Assembly: GCA_900555175.1 (NCBI GenBank)
Contig: USJT01000041.1
Coordinates: 1 to 8,164, forward strand
Direction of reading: 5' to 3'
Origin: an uncultured bacterium
GTDB taxonomy: Bacteria; Cyanobacteriota; Vampirovibrionia; Gastranaerophilales; Gastranaerophilaceae
Length of the DNA stretch: 8,164 bases
The translations under genes were made by a program, and so were the position numbers. A model generated the notes under the pieces. It was given only the letters and a program-made list of their open reading frames with translations, had not been told where the DNA came from and made no database searches. Positions 7,257 to 8,164 of the stretch are shown in pieces; the first letter of the stretch is position 1; every line of letters starts with the position of its first letter.

Positions 7257-8153
7257 ATGGAAAGAAGTAAAAAATTTGAATATTTAAAGCTTCATATTTC
7301 GGTATTGTTAGCAGGTTTTACCGGACTTTTAGCTAAATTGATTTCATTAAATGAAGTAATGACAGTGTGGTATAGGATGTTTTTTGCCTTTATTATGTTT
7401 GCTGTTATGCTTTTGATGATGGGCAAAAAGCCTGTTGAAAAATTTAAAGATGCATTAAAAATTACAGGGCTTGGTGCTCTTTTGGCAGTGCATTTGATGT
7501 TTTTCTTCGGCAGTATAAAATGGGCAACTCTTTCAATCGGGGTTGTTTGTTATTCACTTGTAGGATTTTTTACGGTACTGTTTGAGCCTTTAATATTAAA
7601 GATTAAATTTTCATTTGTTGAATTATTTTATAGCTTGATTGCAGTGTTTGGAATTTGGTTAATCTTTAAGTTTGATACAAGTTATAGGTTTGGAATAATT
7701 TTAGGTGTAATATCTGCTGCATTGTTCGCTTTATACACTTTGTTTAATAAAACTGTTCAGGTAGGGAAATCATCTCGTTGTATGCTTTTTTATGAACTTT
7801 TAGGCGGGGTATTATTAATGACTTTATTTTTACCTATATATATGCATTTTGCTCATGTTCAACAAATTTGGCCTGTCGGAAATGATTGGTTCTGGTTAAT
7901 GATTTTGGCATTTTTCTGTACAGTTTTGTTGTATTTGCTTCATATATCTGTTTTAAAATCATTGTCAGCATTTACTGTAAGCCTTGCAGGAAATCTTGAA
8001 CCTGTATATGGTATATTATTGGCTGTAATCTTTTTAGGAGAGGCGCGTGATTTCACTTTGTCTTTTTATGTTGGAATGATTTTGATATTAGTATCAGTAT
8101 TCTCGCAGTCTTTGATAAAGGGAAAGAGGCTTGAAAAAGCTTCTAATATTTGA
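7257..8153 (+). CDS. EamA/DMT-superfamily 10-TM transporter, substrate unknown
   Basis: This is an integral inner-membrane protein of 298 aa from the chosen ATG, of the drug/metabolite transporter superfamily, whose members export amino acids or other small metabolites. About ten hydrophobic helices are visible, as two five-helix EamA halves: roughly residues 12-29, 34-55, 66-88, 93-115, 121-138, 145-167, 182-202, 213-238, 239-264 and 269-290. The second half carries the family-typical block NLEPVYGILLAVIFLGE. An in-frame TTG at 7239 would add six residues (MRQNKG) but has no ribosome-binding site. The ATG at 7257 has AAAGG only one base away, too close for a normal Shine-Dalgarno, so the start is uncertain by these six codons. 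The gene follows glgA by 31 bp and may share its transcript. Nothing in the sequence fixes the substrate or links it to glycogen. Confidence 0.85.
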   Translation: MERSKKFEYLKLHISVLLAGFTGLLAKLISLNEVMTVWYRMFFAFIMFAVMLLMMGKKPVEKFKDALKITGLGALLAVHLMFFFGSIKWATLSIGVVCYSLVGFFTVLFEPLILKIKFSFVELFYSLIAVFGIWLIFKFDTSYRFGIILGVISAALFALYTLFNKTVQVGKSSRCMLFYELLGGVLLMTLFLPIYMHFAHVQQIWPVGNDWFWLMILAFFCTVLLYLLHISVLKSLSAFTVSLAGNLEPVYGILLAVIFLGEARDFTLSFYVGMILILVSVFSQSLIKGKRLEKASNI

Positions 8154-8159
8154 TATAAT
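8131..8159 (+). promoter_or_regulatory. Strong extended -10 promoter for a gene beyond the right edge
   Basis: TTGAAA (8131-8136, five of six), a 17-bp spacer ending in TGA, then a perfect TATAAT (8154-8159). The TGA is both the transporter stop codon and the extended -10 TGN. This is the best promoter match in the window and points rightward to a gene or RNA that is not visible here. It also suggests that the transcription unit upstream is not the only source of transcript for the next gene. Confidence 0.75.
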
Positions 8160-8164
8160 AGAAT

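Noticed and set aside
1..8164. Insertion sequences, CRISPR arrays, tRNA genes, attachment sites or recoded TGA
   Set aside because: No transposase, direct-repeat array, cloverleaf or long inverted repeats were seen. glgA and the transporter end naturally at TGA and no gene needs TGA to be read through.

Overview
The window is AT-rich bacterial chromosome (roughly one third G+C by eye), densely packed with genes. It holds one divergent gene at the left edge followed by four genes all on the + strand. No mobile element, CRISPR array, tRNA or rRNA is visible. The likely source is an uncultured, AT-rich, gut-type bacterium. An LL-diaminopimelate aminotransferase and a bacterial glycogen synthase would fit the non-photosynthetic sister lineage of Cyanobacteria (Melainabacteria/Gastranaerophilales). 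This is an inference from gene content and base composition, and other AT-rich phyla are not excluded. TAA and TGA are both used as ordinary stops.

Layout. Positions 1-954 (- strand) encode the Holliday-junction helicase RuvB, cut by the left edge shortly before its C-terminus. A 69-bp divergent gap with overlapping weak promoter elements separates it from dapL (1024-2193), a lysine/peptidoglycan biosynthesis aminotransferase. A 62-bp gap carries a well-placed extended -10 promoter. It lies so close to the next ATG that the mRNA should be leaderless. That gene (2256-5786) encodes an unusual 1176-residue protein: three N-terminal zinc ribbons, a region matching the class III nucleotidyl cyclase fold, an AAA/STAND-like region, a winged-helix-like region, a long TPR-like helical array and an acidic tail. 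By hand alignment, most cyclase signature residues and the whole P-loop are substituted, so it looks like a double pseudo-enzyme scaffold.

The scaffold gene overlaps glgA (5786-7225, glycogen synthase) in a TAATG junction, so the two are probably co-transcribed and translationally coupled. An EamA/DMT-family 10-helix transporter gene follows closely (7257-8153). A strong promoter sits across its stop codon and points out of the window to an unseen gene.

The centre of interest is the scaffold-glgA pair: an apparently catalytically dead cyclase/ATPase-derived protein made together with the enzyme that polymerises glycogen. Everything else looks like ordinary housekeeping. A regulatory role of the scaffold in carbon storage is a hypothesis based on gene context only.
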